Assembly (NCBI GenBank): GCA_018061005.1
Contig: JAGOVA010000018.1
Coordinates: 1-45,347, forward strand
DNA length: 45,347 nt
From: Sterolibacterium sp.
GTDB taxonomy: Bacteria > Pseudomonadota > Gammaproteobacteria > Burkholderiales > Rhodocyclaceae
Direction: 5' to 3'
The notes beneath the pieces are model-generated. The model made no database searches and was not told where the DNA came from. It saw only the letters and a program-made list of their open reading frames with translations. Position 1 is the stretch's first letter. The number at the start of each line of letters is the position of its first letter. Made by a program: the position numbers and the translations under genes. Below are positions 8,388 through 22,898 of the stretch, piece by piece.

Positions 8388-9124
8388 TTTTTCTCATCCT
8401 TGTGAGCAGCCGCACCCGGGGCTCCCGGAGCCCCCTTGGCTCCCTTGGCCTGGGCCGCCTTGTCGCGTTTCTGCTTGGCCACCTCGGCCTCGTCAAGATA
8501 GCGGAAGGTTTTTGCCACCATGGTCATCGCCAGCGTATCGTCCTTGGCCGCGCTGACCACGCTGACTTCGATATCATTGAGCGTCACAATCCGTGAAAGC
8601 TTGGCCACATCCCCGGTAAACGCACCAAGATCGTGATACTTGCCCACCAGCTTGAGGGTGATCGGCAACTCCGCATAGAAGTCCTTCAGCACTTCCGCGC
8701 CGGGCTTGAACAGCTCGAACTTCAGGCCGCGCCCCACCCCTGACTGGTTGATATCCACCAGCATCGACTCCATCTCGGCCTTATTGGGCAACTGCCGCAA
8801 CAAGGCACCAAAAGAACGATCGATCTCGGCCAGTTGTTTCTTGTACGCTTCCAGATTGACCGCACTCCTTTTCTTGGTCAGCCAATCCTCTTTCAGGGTC
8901 ACTTCTTTGTGACGCTGGGTTTCCAGTTCTTCAAATTGTGTGCTCCAGCCAAACCACCAGGAACCGCCCAGCAGCAGCAGAAAAGCCCCGAACAGAATCA
9001 CGATGCGGGGCGCGAGCGGCCACAACCCCGGATCTTTAGGATCCAGGGTTTTGAACTCCTCAACCAGTTTGTTGAAGTCAAACGCAGGCAAAGCCACCTT
9101 GGGAAGCGAGGGCATCTTGCTCAT
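8384..9124 (-). CDS. pilO: Type IV pilus alignment protein PilO
   Basis: 246 residues. One membrane helix at about residues 42-62 (IVILFGAFLLLLGGSWWF), then coiled coil (EELETQRHKEVTLKEDW...) and a ferredoxin-like periplasmic domain (AELPITLKLVGKYHDLGAF). PilO heterodimerises with PilN and, with PilP, links the cytoplasmic PilM ring to PilQ. The C-terminus carries an Ala/Gly/Pro/Lys-rich tail (about residues 217-246, with GAPGAPG) that the compact PilO fold does not need. It overlaps pilN and pilP by 4 nt each. Confidence 0.96.
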   Translation of the reverse strand: MSKMPSLPKVALPAFDFNKLVEEFKTLDPKDPGLWPLAPRIVILFGAFLLLLGGSWWFGWSTQFEELETQRHKEVTLKEDWLTKKRSAVNLEAYKKQLAEIDRSFGALLRQLPNKAEMESMLVDINQSGVGRGLKFELFKPGAEVLKDFYAELPITLKLVGKYHDLGAFTGDVAKLSRIVTLNDIEVSVVSAAKDDTLAMTMVAKTFRYLDEAEVAKQKRDKAAQAKGAKGAPGAPGAAAHKDEKK

Positions 9125-9729
9125 TTTTTGTCCTTCGCAACGTCAGCACCTGGCTTGCCTTTTTTACCATCCTTGTCTTCATCGGTGGTTTGCCGGGTGA
9201 AATACACATCCAGATTGAACTGGTTCAACTGCCGAGTACCGACCGTGACCAGCTGAATTTCAACCAGATTGGGGCGTTCGAGCAACGCAGACGCATCCAG
9301 GTTACGCATCATGGTCGAAACCCGGGAGTTACTCTGGGCATATCCGGTCAGATTGATCTTGTCACCGGTTTGCTTGATCCCCTTCAGATAAACACCCTCG
9401 GGAATCTCACGCGCCAGTTCATTGAACAAATGCACGGTTTCGGCACGATTGGCCTGCAAGGACTCAATAATGCGTTTGCGTGACAGCAAGGCATCCGTCT
9501 GTTCCTTCAGGCGCTTGATCTCCTCGATATCCTTGTCGAGCAAGTCGATCTGCGCCTTGAGAAAGACATTCTTGTCATTCTGGGTGCTGATATACCCGTT
9601 GATCACGCCATAACCGGCAAACCAGATGACCCCCGCAAGCGTGGCCACCAGCCCCAGCAAAGCATAAAACTGCTGGCGGCGGGCCGCACGTTTTTCCTCA
9701 CGGTGCGGCAGAAGATTGATGCGTATCAC
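9121..9729 (-). CDS. pilN: Type IV pilus alignment protein PilN
   Basis: 202 residues. The N-terminus MIRINLLPHREEKR is the conserved cytoplasmic peptide that docks into PilM. A single membrane helix follows (about 22-45, FYALLGLVATLAGVIWFAGYG), then a coiled coil (LKAQIDLLDKDIEEIKRLKEQ) and a periplasmic ferredoxin-like domain (LVEIQLVTV). The last ~20 residues are a Lys/Asp/Gly-rich tail, parallel to the tail on PilO. It overlaps pilM and pilO by 4 nt each. Confidence 0.96.
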   Translation of the reverse strand: MIRINLLPHREEKRAARRQQFYALLGLVATLAGVIWFAGYGVINGYISTQNDKNVFLKAQIDLLDKDIEEIKRLKEQTDALLSRKRIIESLQANRAETVHLFNELAREIPEGVYLKGIKQTGDKINLTGYAQSNSRVSTMMRNLDASALLERPNLVEIQLVTVGTRQLNQFNLDVYFTRQTTDEDKDGKKGKPGADVAKDKK

Positions 9730-10811
9730 TGATCGAACCTCCGCAAAGCCAGGCCACAGGCAACCAGCAACGAGGGCGCGTCGGCCAGCAACTGTTTGGG
9801 ACGAATACGCGGCGAGGCCTGCATTTCGGCAAACGGATTCGCCACCCGGGTATCCACGCCCGTACGCTCTTTAACGGCCAGATCCAGCCCTGGAATGACC
9901 GCACACCCCCCCGCCAAAACGACCTGGTCAATCTGCGTATATTGCGACTGGCCGGAGGTGAAGAAAATCTGCAGGGCACGGGAAATTTCCAGTGCCAGAT
10001 TATCCAGAAAAGGCCGCAGCAGATCGGCTTCATAGTTTTCAGGCAGGCTATGCGTGCGCTTGGCCGCATCCGCCTCTTCATAACTCATGCCGTACGTCCG
10101 CATGATTTCCTGCGTCAACTGATTCCCCCCATAAGCCTGCTCACGGGCATACACCAACTGGCCATTCCGCAGAATGCTGAGATTCATGACATTAGCGCCG
10201 ACATCCACCAGGGCGATCAGCAAATCCTTGCCACCACCGGGTAACTGCCGCTCGATCAACTCGAACGCCGATTGCGCGGCATACGACTCGACATCGACAA
10301 TCACCGCCTTCAGCCCGGCGGCTTCCGCACTGGCGACCCGATCTTCGACCTTTTCCTTGCGCGAGGCGGCGATCAGCACCTCCACCTCATCCTGACTGGA
10401 AGGGGCGGGGCCGATGACCTGGAAGTCCAGATTGACCTCCTCCAGCGCAAACGGAATGTACTGATTGGCTTCCGACTCAACCTGAACCTCCATTTCCTGC
10501 TCACGCAGGCCGGCGGCCAGGATGATCTTCTTCGTAATCACGGCTGCGGTCGGCAAGGCGAGTGCGGCATAGCGCGTGGACGAACCCAGACGCTTCCAGG
10601 CACGTTTCACGCTTTCGGCCACCTGGTCGAAATTGACGATATTGCCATCCGCCACCGCGTCGCGCGGCAAAGGCTCGATGACATAGCGTTCAATCCGACT
10701 CGCCCCCTTACCCGCGTCAGCCAGCTCGACCATCTTGACCGATGAGGAACTGATGTCCACACCGATCAGCGGCCGCGCACTCGGATTAAATATTGAGAGG
10801 TCAATCTGCAA
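9726..10811 (-). CDS. pilM: Type IV pilus assembly protein PilM
   Basis: 361 residues, an actin/FtsA-fold cytoplasmic ATP-binding protein that binds the PilN N-terminus. The start is a TTG at 10811 with an AAGGGA site at good distance; homologous N-termini (PLIGVDISSSSVKMVEL) support it, since no ATG lies close. Actin-like phosphate loops are visible: GVDISSSSVK near residue 17 and LVDVGANVMNLSIL near 200, and the adenosine-loop VVLAGGCAVIPGL near 295. It is the first gene of pilM-N-O-P-Q. In many relatives a divergent ponA gene lies upstream; here recD is upstream on the same strand, 144 nt away. Confidence 0.96.
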   Translation of the reverse strand: MQIDLSIFNPSARPLIGVDISSSSVKMVELADAGKGASRIERYVIEPLPRDAVADGNIVNFDQVAESVKRAWKRLGSSTRYAALALPTAAVITKKIILAAGLREQEMEVQVESEANQYIPFALEEVNLDFQVIGPAPSSQDEVEVLIAASRKEKVEDRVASAEAAGLKAVIVDVESYAAQSAFELIERQLPGGGKDLLIALVDVGANVMNLSILRNGQLVYAREQAYGGNQLTQEIMRTYGMSYEEADAAKRTHSLPENYEADLLRPFLDNLALEISRALQIFFTSGQSQYTQIDQVVLAGGCAVIPGLDLAVKERTGVDTRVANPFAEMQASPRIRPKQLLADAPSLLVACGLALRRFDQ

Positions 10812-10866
10812 GAAAAATTCCCTTATAAAATCTTGCGTTAGACACTTTACATATAATTCACATTAA

Positions 10867-10895
10867 ATCCTAGCAACAACCCAGCTAGCTGTAAA
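10867..10895 (-). promoter_or_regulatory. Probable sigma-70 promoter of pilM-N-O-P-Q
   Basis: On the minus strand TTTACA (10895-10890) is followed after exactly 17 nt by TAGGAT (10872-10867), giving an mRNA leader of about 50 nt before the TTG of pilM. It lies in the only AT-rich gap between recD and pilM. Confidence 0.5.
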
Positions 10896-10955
10896 GGTTT
10901 TTTTGCCGCAAAAATGCATTTTGTATCATTTCAACCTGACTTTGCAACATTCACG

Positions 10956-13033
10956 CTACAGACGCAAGCCCCCACAGCGCTGCACCCTTCGGCTCACCGC
11001 CTCTTCCATGCCGCGCGCATGGCCGCAACCCACCAGCGTAAACCAGCGTTTGCCACGGGTGATGCCGGTGTAGACCAGCTCACGCGTCACCACCGGATTG
11101 CGTTGCGGTGGCAGCAGCAAAACACAATGCTCAAACTCCGAGCCCTGCGATTTATGCACCGTCAGGGCATACACGGTATCCACCGCCGTCAAACGGCTGG
11201 GCAACACCCAATGAATCCCGCCACTGCCATCACTGTGCAAAAAAGCCACACGCAACCCCCACGTCAGCGCACCGGTCTGCCGGTTGCGTACGGGTAACTC
11301 CAGCGTAATGCCGATATCGCCATTCATCAGCTTCAATCCGTAGTCATTCCGCGTCACCAGCACCGGCCGTCCCTTGTACCAGGAGCCGGCCTCTTCAACC
11401 GCGCCTGGCGGAATATAACCTTGTTTTGCCAGCAGCCCCTCGATGTAACGATTCAGCCCCGTTACGCCATACGCCCCCTGACGTAACGCGCAGAGCAACT
11501 GAAACCGGCCATGCGCCTGCAACACCTGCCGCGCCCACGCATCAAAAGCCTCACGCCCGGCCTCCAGCGGTGGGCGATGCTGCATGACGATCCGTAAATA
11601 TCCCGCCAAGCCCTGCCGGGCATCCACAGCCACCCCGGCAGACTCGTCCAGCAACAGCTGAGCCAGTCGCGGATCATCCAGACCGGGCAGATCCAGCCTG
11701 AGCAGATCGGGACACGCCGCCGCCCAGACCCGCCCCATCGCTGCCGTATCCCCTGCATTGACCGCCATGGCCAACTGACCGATGCCGCTCGTTGCTTCGA
11801 AACGATGACTGTCGCGCAGCATGGCCACATGCTGATCCAGCAAGGAGCCACGCGCATCCTGCAATGCCTCAGGAATCGACAACCCGGTCATGCGTTGAAG
11901 CCAGGCCACGGTATCCGGCTGATAATGCCCATTCGCCGCACGCGCACACAACTCACCCAGAACCGAACCTGCCTCCACCGAGGCCAGCTGATCCTTGTCC
12001 CCCAGCAAAACCAGACGCGCCGCTGCGGGCAATGCCTGCAACACGGCAGACATCATCTCAAGATCGATCATCGAGCCTTCGTCGATCACCAGCACATCCA
12101 GCGGTAACGGGTTACGTTCATGGTGACGAAACCGTCGCGTATCCGGGCGTGTGCCGAGCAGACGATGCAAGGTCGTCACCTCACGCGGGATACTCTTTGT
12201 CAGTGCCGCATGATCCAGCAGCACCTCCGGCAACTGGGGCAACTGCGGCAACGTTTCAATTGCCCGGCCGATCGCTTCCTTCAGACGGGCAGCTGCCTTG
12301 CCGGTCGGGGCGGCCAGACGTATCCGCAAGGGTCGCGCCGCGCCTTGCGCCAGTGCCAACGACTGCAGCAAAGCCAGCAGCCGCACGACCGTCGTGGTCT
12401 TGCCTGTGCCCGGCCCCCCGGTCACCACACTGAAGGCACTGCGTGCCGCCAGCGCACACGCCACTTTCTGCCAATCAACCGCACCCGTCGCCTGAGGCGG
12501 GAATAGCGCGTCAAGCATGGCCTGACACGGGGCTTCCGGCAAAGCCGCCGCAATCTCGCCGCTCAGCTGCAGCCGTGTCGTCATCGCCTGTTCGAGCTGC
12601 CGCTCATAACGCCAGTAACGGCGCAAATACAGTCGATGTCCCACCAGCACCAGCGGCTCGCCCCCAGCGGAATCTTCCCCGCCGACGCCAGCGGCCTGTT
12701 GCAAGCGTTCCAGCCAGGTATTCAAGCGCAAACCCGCCAACAATTCAGCCGGGTTTGACACCACCCAATCACTATCCACACCCGCCCCCTGATCCGGGGG
12801 CAAGGAAAGTGCCAGCGAAGGATCTTCCAGCACCGCAGCCAGATCGAGGCAGACATGACCACGCCCGAGCTGGTGGCTGACCAGTGCCGCTGCCAGTGCC
12901 AGCAACGGCTCCAGCTCATCCAGCTCGTCATCCAGAAAACGGACGAAAGCCCAGTCCAGCTCACGCAGCCAGCCCCGCTGCGTCCAGCGTTCGAGTTGCT
13001 GCAGCATGTCCACACGTTGCGTCAGCGGATGCG

Positions 13034-13037
<4 letters not shown>
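10956..13037 (-). CDS. recD: Exodeoxyribonuclease V alpha subunit RecD
   Basis: 693 residues, somewhat longer than the ~608 of E. coli. RecD is the 5'-3' motor of the RecBCD double-strand-break repair complex. Visible helicase superfamily 1B motifs: Walker A VVTGGPGTGKTTTVVRLL (about 205), Walker B VLVIDEGSMIDLEMM (about 315), LLGDKDQLASVEAG (motif III) and, near the C-terminus, DTVYALTVHKSQGSEF (motif V/VI) and YTGITRGKR. The N-terminal domain that contacts RecB is present. The ATG at 13037 overlaps the recB stop by 4 nt, so translation is probably coupled. Confidence 0.96.
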
Positions 13038-16812
<3,775 letters not shown>

Positions 16813-16816
<4 letters not shown>

Positions 16817-19800
16817 GTGCGGGGCAACACCGGTTTTTCTTTGGTTGCCCGCTCCAGGGTCTGGCTCAACGGTTCCAGCAAGCCACGACAGGCCGCCGCA
16901 AACTGACCATTCGCCACCAGACACGCGTAATCCGGCCAGGCACGCGCCAGATAGTCATTTCGCTGTAGTTCACCCATGGAAAAATCATCACCCTCATACA
17001 TTTTGCAGGCCGCCGCCTCGCCCTTCTCCAGCCAGACAAAGCCCGTTTTGGCTGCCAGCGGCAGCGGCGCGCACAGCCCCGCCCGATAGGCTGCCACCAG
17101 TGTGGTGAAATGCCGTCGGGCCTCCTCCGGCGGCAAGGGCAGCAAACGCACCTGACCATTCTTGCCCACCAGCAACGTCGGCAGCGACGGCCCGGCCAGT
17201 TGCGCGGCCAGATGCGTCACCCAGGCGGCCAATAACTTGTCCTTGCGATAGTGACTTTTCTCCAGCAGATTGCTTGAGATCAGCTCGACACGGCAGTACA
17301 TGTCGCCCGGCTCCAGTGCCACCGGATTGCGATAACGATGCGTGATCAAGCCTTCGACCTGCAAGCCATCCTGCGCATACGCAAACGGCAGATCAGCCAA
17401 AGGCTCAGCCCATGTCGTCCGCGCCTGAGCGTAGAGCCTGAACATCGCTTCCAGCGGCAGCGCCAACATTTCCTGAGCCAGCTGTCCTTTCGCGGCCACA
17501 GGCAGCGCACCCTGACGCTGAAAACGCGCCAGCTGCTGCTGCACCAACGCGTCCTGCGCCTGCGGCGAGGCCTGGCTTTCCCAAGCCTCGCACTGCAAAT
17601 CAATCAGCGCATCCTGCAATGCCCAGGACTCCAGCGCATCGAGGCTGAACGGCTCCTGATCCGCACTGGTCAGCGCATCCTCCAGATAACGCACCGCCAG
17701 CCGCTCATGAAAGAACGTCTGCACAGGGCACTTCAAAAAGCCCATCAACTGCCCCAGCGTCACCGGGGTGGTCGCCAATATTTCAGGCAGCGGCGGCTCC
17801 TCAACATCGGCGGTGCCGGGCGCATCACCCCACATCCATTCACGGGCATAGGTGTAGAACGGGCTATCTTGCGCGTGTGCTGGAAAATACGCACTGCTGA
17901 AGGCCTGCAAGCGATGCTCGACCGTCAACGCACGCAGCGCCGCACCACGCGCCACAGCAGTGGCCAGCGCAGGCGGCGCGTACAGCGCTTCGATATGTTC
18001 GCGCAACTGGCTCACCAGCACAGACGGCGGGCGCACCGACTGATCGACAATGCTGCGCCCGACCCAGCTGATATGCAGATGCTGACGCGCCGACAGCAAC
18101 GCTTCGAGGAACAGATAACGATCATCCTCCCGTCGCGAACGATCGCCCGGCCGCATCTCCCGCGCCATCAGGTCAAAATCCAGCGGCGGGTGCGCGCGTG
18201 GATAATCGCCATCGTTCATCCCCAGCAAAGCCACCCACTTAAATGGAATGGCACGCATCGGCATCAGCGTGGCAAAGGTCACGCTGCCCACCATGAAGCG
18301 CTGATTCAGGCTTTTCGTATCGAGCTGCGACAGCCAGTGTTCACGCACCACCGCCAGCGGCAAAAGCTCCTGCAAACCGGCCGCCGTGCACGCCACCAGC
18401 CAGTCTTCCAGTGCTGCCTGCATCTGCTGCAACAGCAGCGCATCTTCCGGCGTTTCAGGGTCAATGAAAGTGGCCAGCAACGCCTGCAGGCAGCCCACCC
18501 ACGCTGCCGGGGTAGCTGGCTCAGCCAGCTCAGCGGCATACTTTTCAAGATCCCCGATCAGCCGCACCAGCGGACCTGCCAGGGCGGCCGACAGCCCCGC
18601 CACCTCGCCATAAGGTTCGATGCCACGCCAATCCAGCGCCTCACGCCCATGCGGATCGCTGCCCACGGCATAACCCAGCAACATGCGCCGCAGCCCGTGT
18701 CGCCAGGTATTCTGCTCCCCCTGCCAGGCCTGTTCGAGCAGGCGACCTCGCTGCGCGCCATCCAGCCCCCAGCGGATGTGGGTCTGCTGCACCCACTGGC
18801 GCAGCAAGGGCAACGCCCCCTCGTCGATGCCATAGCGCCGACGCACTGCCGGAACATCGAGAAAATCAAACAACTCACTGACCGCCAGCCGCGCCTCTGG
18901 CAAACCCAGCAGAAACTCGAGCGCAGTCGCCAGGGGTGCCTGATAACGCTGCCCCAGATCGGCGATGGAAAACGGGATATACCGGTCATCCGCGCGCTCG
19001 ATCTGGCCAAATACCGCCTCGATGTGCGGCGCATAAGCCTGAATATCCGGCACCATGACGATGATGTCGCGCGGGCGCAGTGCCGCTGCCGCGTCCTGGT
19101 CAAACGCCGCCAGCAGCGCATCGTGCAGGATTTCAACCTCGCGCTGCGGGCTGTGGGCAATGTGAAAACGCAAGGAAGCATCGCCTGCCAGATCCGCCAG
19201 TGGCCATGCGCTGCGTGACTCCTCAAGCGAGCGCAGCTGAAGAATGTCATCCTGCAAACGCTGCAGCAGCCCCGCCGTCGGCCGCATTGCTGCCGCATCC
19301 ACACCCACAGCTGCATCGCCCTCGCCCTCACCCAGCGGGCTTTCCCACAGATCGATTTTGCGTCCTACCTGGGCAAACAGCGCACGATAGCTTTCCGGTT
19401 GATCCAGTTCATCGAGCAGCGCGATGTAATCCTGCCCCTGCCGCCCCCAGGAAGCGAGCAGCGGATGTACCTGCAAATGCAGATCCTCGCTCGTCCAGTC
19501 GCGTGCCGGATGCCGCCGTGCCTGACGCGCCCGCAGCGAACGTTCGACGCGCAAATCCGCCCAGTAATGCTGGCAGGGGTTATGCACGCACAGCAAGACC
19601 TGCGTGAACCGCGAGATTTCCAGCAACACATCGAGAAACTGCCGGGGCAGGCTCGACAGGCCAAACACCGTCACCCGTCGTGGCCAGCCCGGCGGAGCCA
19701 CCTGCCGACACGCCGCCGCCGCACAAAATTGCCGGTGCAATGCCGCACGGCTGGTCAGACTCGCCGCCTCGCCATCGGTACGGGCAATATCCGCAATCAG

Positions 19801-20415
19801 GGCGCACCACAAATCGGCCTGCCAGCGTTGCCCCGCTTCCAGCGGCTGCACGACACCCGCGCGATCGCTCAGCCCATGCTCGCCGCGCGCCCAGAGTTCA
19901 AGCCAATCGGCACGATAAACCTGATACTGATCGAACAGATCCGCCAGTTTTTGTGCGAGCTGATAACGCTTGCGTAACGCCTCGTCCTCCGCCAGAAAAC
20001 CGGCCAGCGGGGCATACGCCGGATCATCCAGCAATTCGGGCAACAAACGCATCAACCGCCAGGTCAGCGGCTGTTTGTCGAACGGAGAAGTTTCGGGCAC
20101 GGCCTCGCGCCCCAGCAGCGTGCGATAGGCGTGCCAGGCAAAATGCGCGGGCAACGGTGTGTCAAGTGCTGCGGCAATACCGCACCCCCCCCCCACCACC
20201 ACATCCGACACACCCGCCACATTCGCCGCCAGTGCCAGCCGCAGCCATTGCGCCATGCCATTGCTCTGCACCAGGATGACTTCATCTTCCAGCGGGCCGA
20301 TGGGATGCTGGCGGCTCCAATGCACGAACAGCTCACGCAGCAACTCCGGTCGATTACCATGAATGACCATGAAGCCAGGCAACAAACCGCTCGCCGGCTG
20401 AAGAATTCCCGACAT
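16813..20415 (-). CDS. recC: Exodeoxyribonuclease V gamma subunit RecC
   Basis: 1200 residues (E. coli 1122). RecC splits the strands and recognises Chi during RecBCD resection. The N-terminus FMVIHGNRPELLRELFVHW and ILVQSNGMAQWLRLALA is the classic RecC opening; the central VMVPDIQAYAPHIEAVF and LLGMNDGDYPR blocks and the C-terminal region also match. Degenerate helicase-like folds are known for RecC and no Walker A is expected. I start at the ATG at 20415 (GGGGAG nine nt upstream); a TTG at 20457 inside the previous gene is less likely. The upstream diguanylate cyclase gene ends only 22 nt away, so recC has no obvious private promoter in the gap. Confidence 0.96.
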
Positions 20416-20437
20416 TGAAACCTGCTCCCCGTATTGA

Positions 20438-22663
20438 TTACAGGCCGCTATCCGCAATCATGCCATGTTCGTAACGCCTGAACCGGCCACGCCCGGCCTG
20501 TTTGGCATGATACATGGCGACATCCGCATGGTGCATCAGCAATTCAGCACCCAGGCCATCTTCCGGATAAATACTGACGCCGATGCTGCTATTGGAGCGC
20601 ACCTCACGCTGCTCGAGCTGATACGGCTGCGCCAGGCTTTCGCTGATCTTCGTCACCAGCGGTTCGATCACCCGCCAGGCCTGGCCATCCAGCCCGGTCA
20701 GCACCATGACAAATTCATCGCCACCCAGCCGCGCCACGATGTCGCTGGCACGAGCATTGGCGCGCATACGCTGGGCGACTTCGATCAGCAGCAGATCACC
20801 GACATGATGCCCCAGCGTATCGTTGATCTGCTTGAAGTGATCCATGTCAAAAAACAGCACGGCCAGGTGGCTGTTCTCACGATGCGCGGTCTGCACCGCC
20901 TGCCCCAAACGCTGATGCAGACTCCAGCGATTGTGCAATCCCGTCAGGGCATCGTGATAGGCCAGGCGGGCGATATGCTCTTCGTTGACCTTGCGTTCGC
21001 TGATGTCGGCAAAGCTGGCCACATGATGGGTTACGCTGCCCTGCTCATCCCGCATCACCGAGATCGACGCCCACTTGGGGTATATCGTGCCATCCTTGCG
21101 CCGGTCCCACAGTTCACCGCTCCAGTAGCCTTGCTCGTTCAAGCCACGCCAAAGCGCCTGATAAGTTTCCAGCGGGGTTTTGCCCGAACCCAGCATGCGC
21201 GGATTTTGGCCGACCACTTCGTCACGCGTATAACCGGTCAGCCGGGTGAACGAGGGGTTCACATCGAGAATCTGGTTATCGACATTGGTCACGACGATGG
21301 CATCATTGCTCTGCGCGAAAATCCGTGCGTACAGGCGCAACTGCTGCTCGGCATCGGCCTGATCCGTGACATCCAGCAACGTGCCGGTAAACAGGGATGG
21401 TGTGCCATCGCGCCGGTAGCGCACCTCACCGCGCGCCCACACATGCTTGATGCGGCCATCCGCAAACAGCAGGCGATGGCTGAGTTCATACGGCACATGC
21501 TGCGCCACCGCTGCTTCAAAGGTACTCAGCAGGCGCGCGCTGTCTTGCGGGTGGCAGCGCGCCATATACGCCTTGTAGCTCGGCCGGACGTGCTGCGCGT
21601 CCAGCTCGAAGATATTGAAAATCTCATCTGACCAGTCCAGACGATAATCGATCATGTTCAACGACCAGCTGCCCAGATGGGCGATGTGCTGTGCCTGATT
21701 GAGCTGATCGCGGCTCAACTGCAAAGCGTGCAATTCCTCCCGCCGCTCGGCAAACAGAACCGCCGTCAATTGCCCGATCAAGGCCAGCCGCAACAAAAAC
21801 AGATTCAGCGCGCCCAGATCGTTGGCATGGACAAACGGCCCGCTACCGAGCTGGGTATAAATGAAGGTCTGCAAAGCCAGATACGCCGTCCACGCCGAAG
21901 CCCCCACCAGACCATAACGGGCAGCCACCGCGAACGCCATCAGCTCAACAAATAGCGAGTCAAGCAGCCAGCCCTGCCCGGGGAGTTGGCTGAAAAGCAT
22001 CCAGCCCACCGCCAGTGCCAAGCCCAGCAAACCCAGGCCGCTGTGCCAGGTCTTTGCCCGCACCGCACGGAAAGCCGCCAGCGACAGCATCAGCGGTGTC
22101 AGGATGATCTGCCCCAGCACATTCCCCGACCACCACGACAGCCACGACTGCTCCAGCCCCGCCGTTGTCACCAGCCCGCCTTGCCAGAGCACCAGCGTCC
22201 CCAGCGTGGCACTGAACGGCTGCAGAACCACCACAATCAGCCCCAGCAGCAAGCATAGATCACGCAGACGATCGAGGCTTTGCCGCAGCTTCAGCCGCCG
22301 GAACAGCCAGACCCCCAGCACCGCTTCCAGCCCATTGATCAACGCAACCAGCCCCGCCCACGGCCAGTACAGCCCATGATGCAGCGCCAGCACAAACTGC
22401 CCGAGTGCCACACCCCAGCCCATACGCGGTCCCCACAGGATGGCCGCCGCCAGTGCCAGCCCCTCCGCCCAGAACACCACCTGAGTTACGATGCCGTGAG
22501 ATACCGTCAGTGAAAAACTGAGCTCGCCCAGCATAAAGTAGGCCACCGCCACACTGGCGATCTGCCCCAGCTGCCGCCATAACGACACGGCCACCTGCGT
22601 TCGGTTTATCACTGCTGCTTGCAATTTCACTCCCCCCGCCTGATCAGCAGATCGCGCAATCAT
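20438..22663 (-). CDS. Membrane diguanylate cyclase: MASE1-PAS-PAS-GGDEF
   Basis: 741 residues. Residues ~30-305 contain eight or so hydrophobic helices of the MASE1 type sensor (for example AYFMLGELSFSL and VVFWAEGLALAAAILWGP). Two PAS/PAC units follow: about 335-450 (HLGSWSLNMIDYRLDWSDEIF, ending LLDVTDQADAEQQ) and about 455-575 (NDAIVVTNVDNQILDVNPSFTRLTGY, ending ADISERKVNEEH). The GGDEF domain covers about 580-735 with RLGGDEF intact, DMDHFKQINDTLGHHVGD for substrate/metal binding and an RASD inhibitory I-site five residues before GGDEF. It should make cyclic di-GMP and be product-inhibited. There is no EAL domain. It precedes recC by 22 nt on the same strand, an unexpected pairing. The ATG at 22663 has a weak ribosome site; a GTG at about 22630 with a G-rich site is an alternative. 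Confidence 0.92.
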   Translation of the reverse strand: MIARSADQAGGVKLQAAVINRTQVAVSLWRQLGQIASVAVAYFMLGELSFSLTVSHGIVTQVVFWAEGLALAAAILWGPRMGWGVALGQFVLALHHGLYWPWAGLVALINGLEAVLGVWLFRRLKLRQSLDRLRDLCLLLGLIVVVLQPFSATLGTLVLWQGGLVTTAGLEQSWLSWWSGNVLGQIILTPLMLSLAAFRAVRAKTWHSGLGLLGLALAVGWMLFSQLPGQGWLLDSLFVELMAFAVAARYGLVGASAWTAYLALQTFIYTQLGSGPFVHANDLGALNLFLLRLALIGQLTAVLFAERREELHALQLSRDQLNQAQHIAHLGSWSLNMIDYRLDWSDEIFNIFELDAQHVRPSYKAYMARCHPQDSARLLSTFEAAVAQHVPYELSHRLLFADGRIKHVWARGEVRYRRDGTPSLFTGTLLDVTDQADAEQQLRLYARIFAQSNDAIVVTNVDNQILDVNPSFTRLTGYTRDEVVGQNPRMLGSGKTPLETYQALWRGLNEQGYWSGELWDRRKDGTIYPKWASISVMRDEQGSVTHHVASFADISERKVNEEHIARLAYHDALTGLHNRWSLHQRLGQAVQTAHRENSHLAVLFFDMDHFKQINDTLGHHVGDLLLIEVAQRMRANARASDIVARLGGDEFVMVLTGLDGQAWRVIEPLVTKISESLAQPYQLEQREVRSNSSIGVSIYPEDGLGAELLMHHADVAMYHAKQAGRGRFRRYEHGMIADSGL

Positions 22664-22699
22664 GATTCACGCCATCATCACCATGATAGCCCGCTGGCC

Positions 22700-22741
22700 A
22701 AAAACAGCCACGGCCTGACGGAAAAATCCGACGACCGTGGC
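22700..22741 (-). terminator. Probable intrinsic terminator downstream of lgt-VOC
   Basis: Outer arms GCCACGG (22741-22735) and CCGTGGC (22713-22707) pair perfectly, an inner near-palindrome around a TTTT loop extends the hairpin, and five T residues follow on the minus strand (22704-22700). It is 158 nt after the VOC-gene stop and just before the diguanylate cyclase gene, separating the two units. The rest of the 235-nt gap holds nothing I recognise. Confidence 0.6.
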
Positions 22742-22898
22742 GTATTGAACTACAGATCATGGCATCAGGGATGAATAATTTCTTTCTGGCAACCGCCCTC
22801 CCGCGAACACGGGGTCGCCCGGATTCGAAAAGATTCAAAGCATTCCAGCCTGTTTCAGCCGGGCTGAGCACCGGGCTTGTCTCGATGAAAGCGCGCAA

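Noticed and set aside
10900-10920. TTTTTGC-C-GCAAAAA inverted repeat between recD and pilM as a recD terminator
   Set aside because: It lies upstream of the pilM promoter on the minus strand, the stem is weak and has a one-base centre, so it cannot form a usable hairpin.
17338-19218. 626-codon open frame on the plus strand opposite recC
   Set aside because: It is antisense to a securely identified RecC reading frame and its translation is rich in Arg, Gln and His without any domain. GC-rich coding strands often leave such long antisense frames.
22644-22898. 84-codon minus-strand frame downstream of the VOC gene
   Set aside because: It spans a probable terminator hairpin, overlaps the diguanylate cyclase start and shows no recognisable motif.
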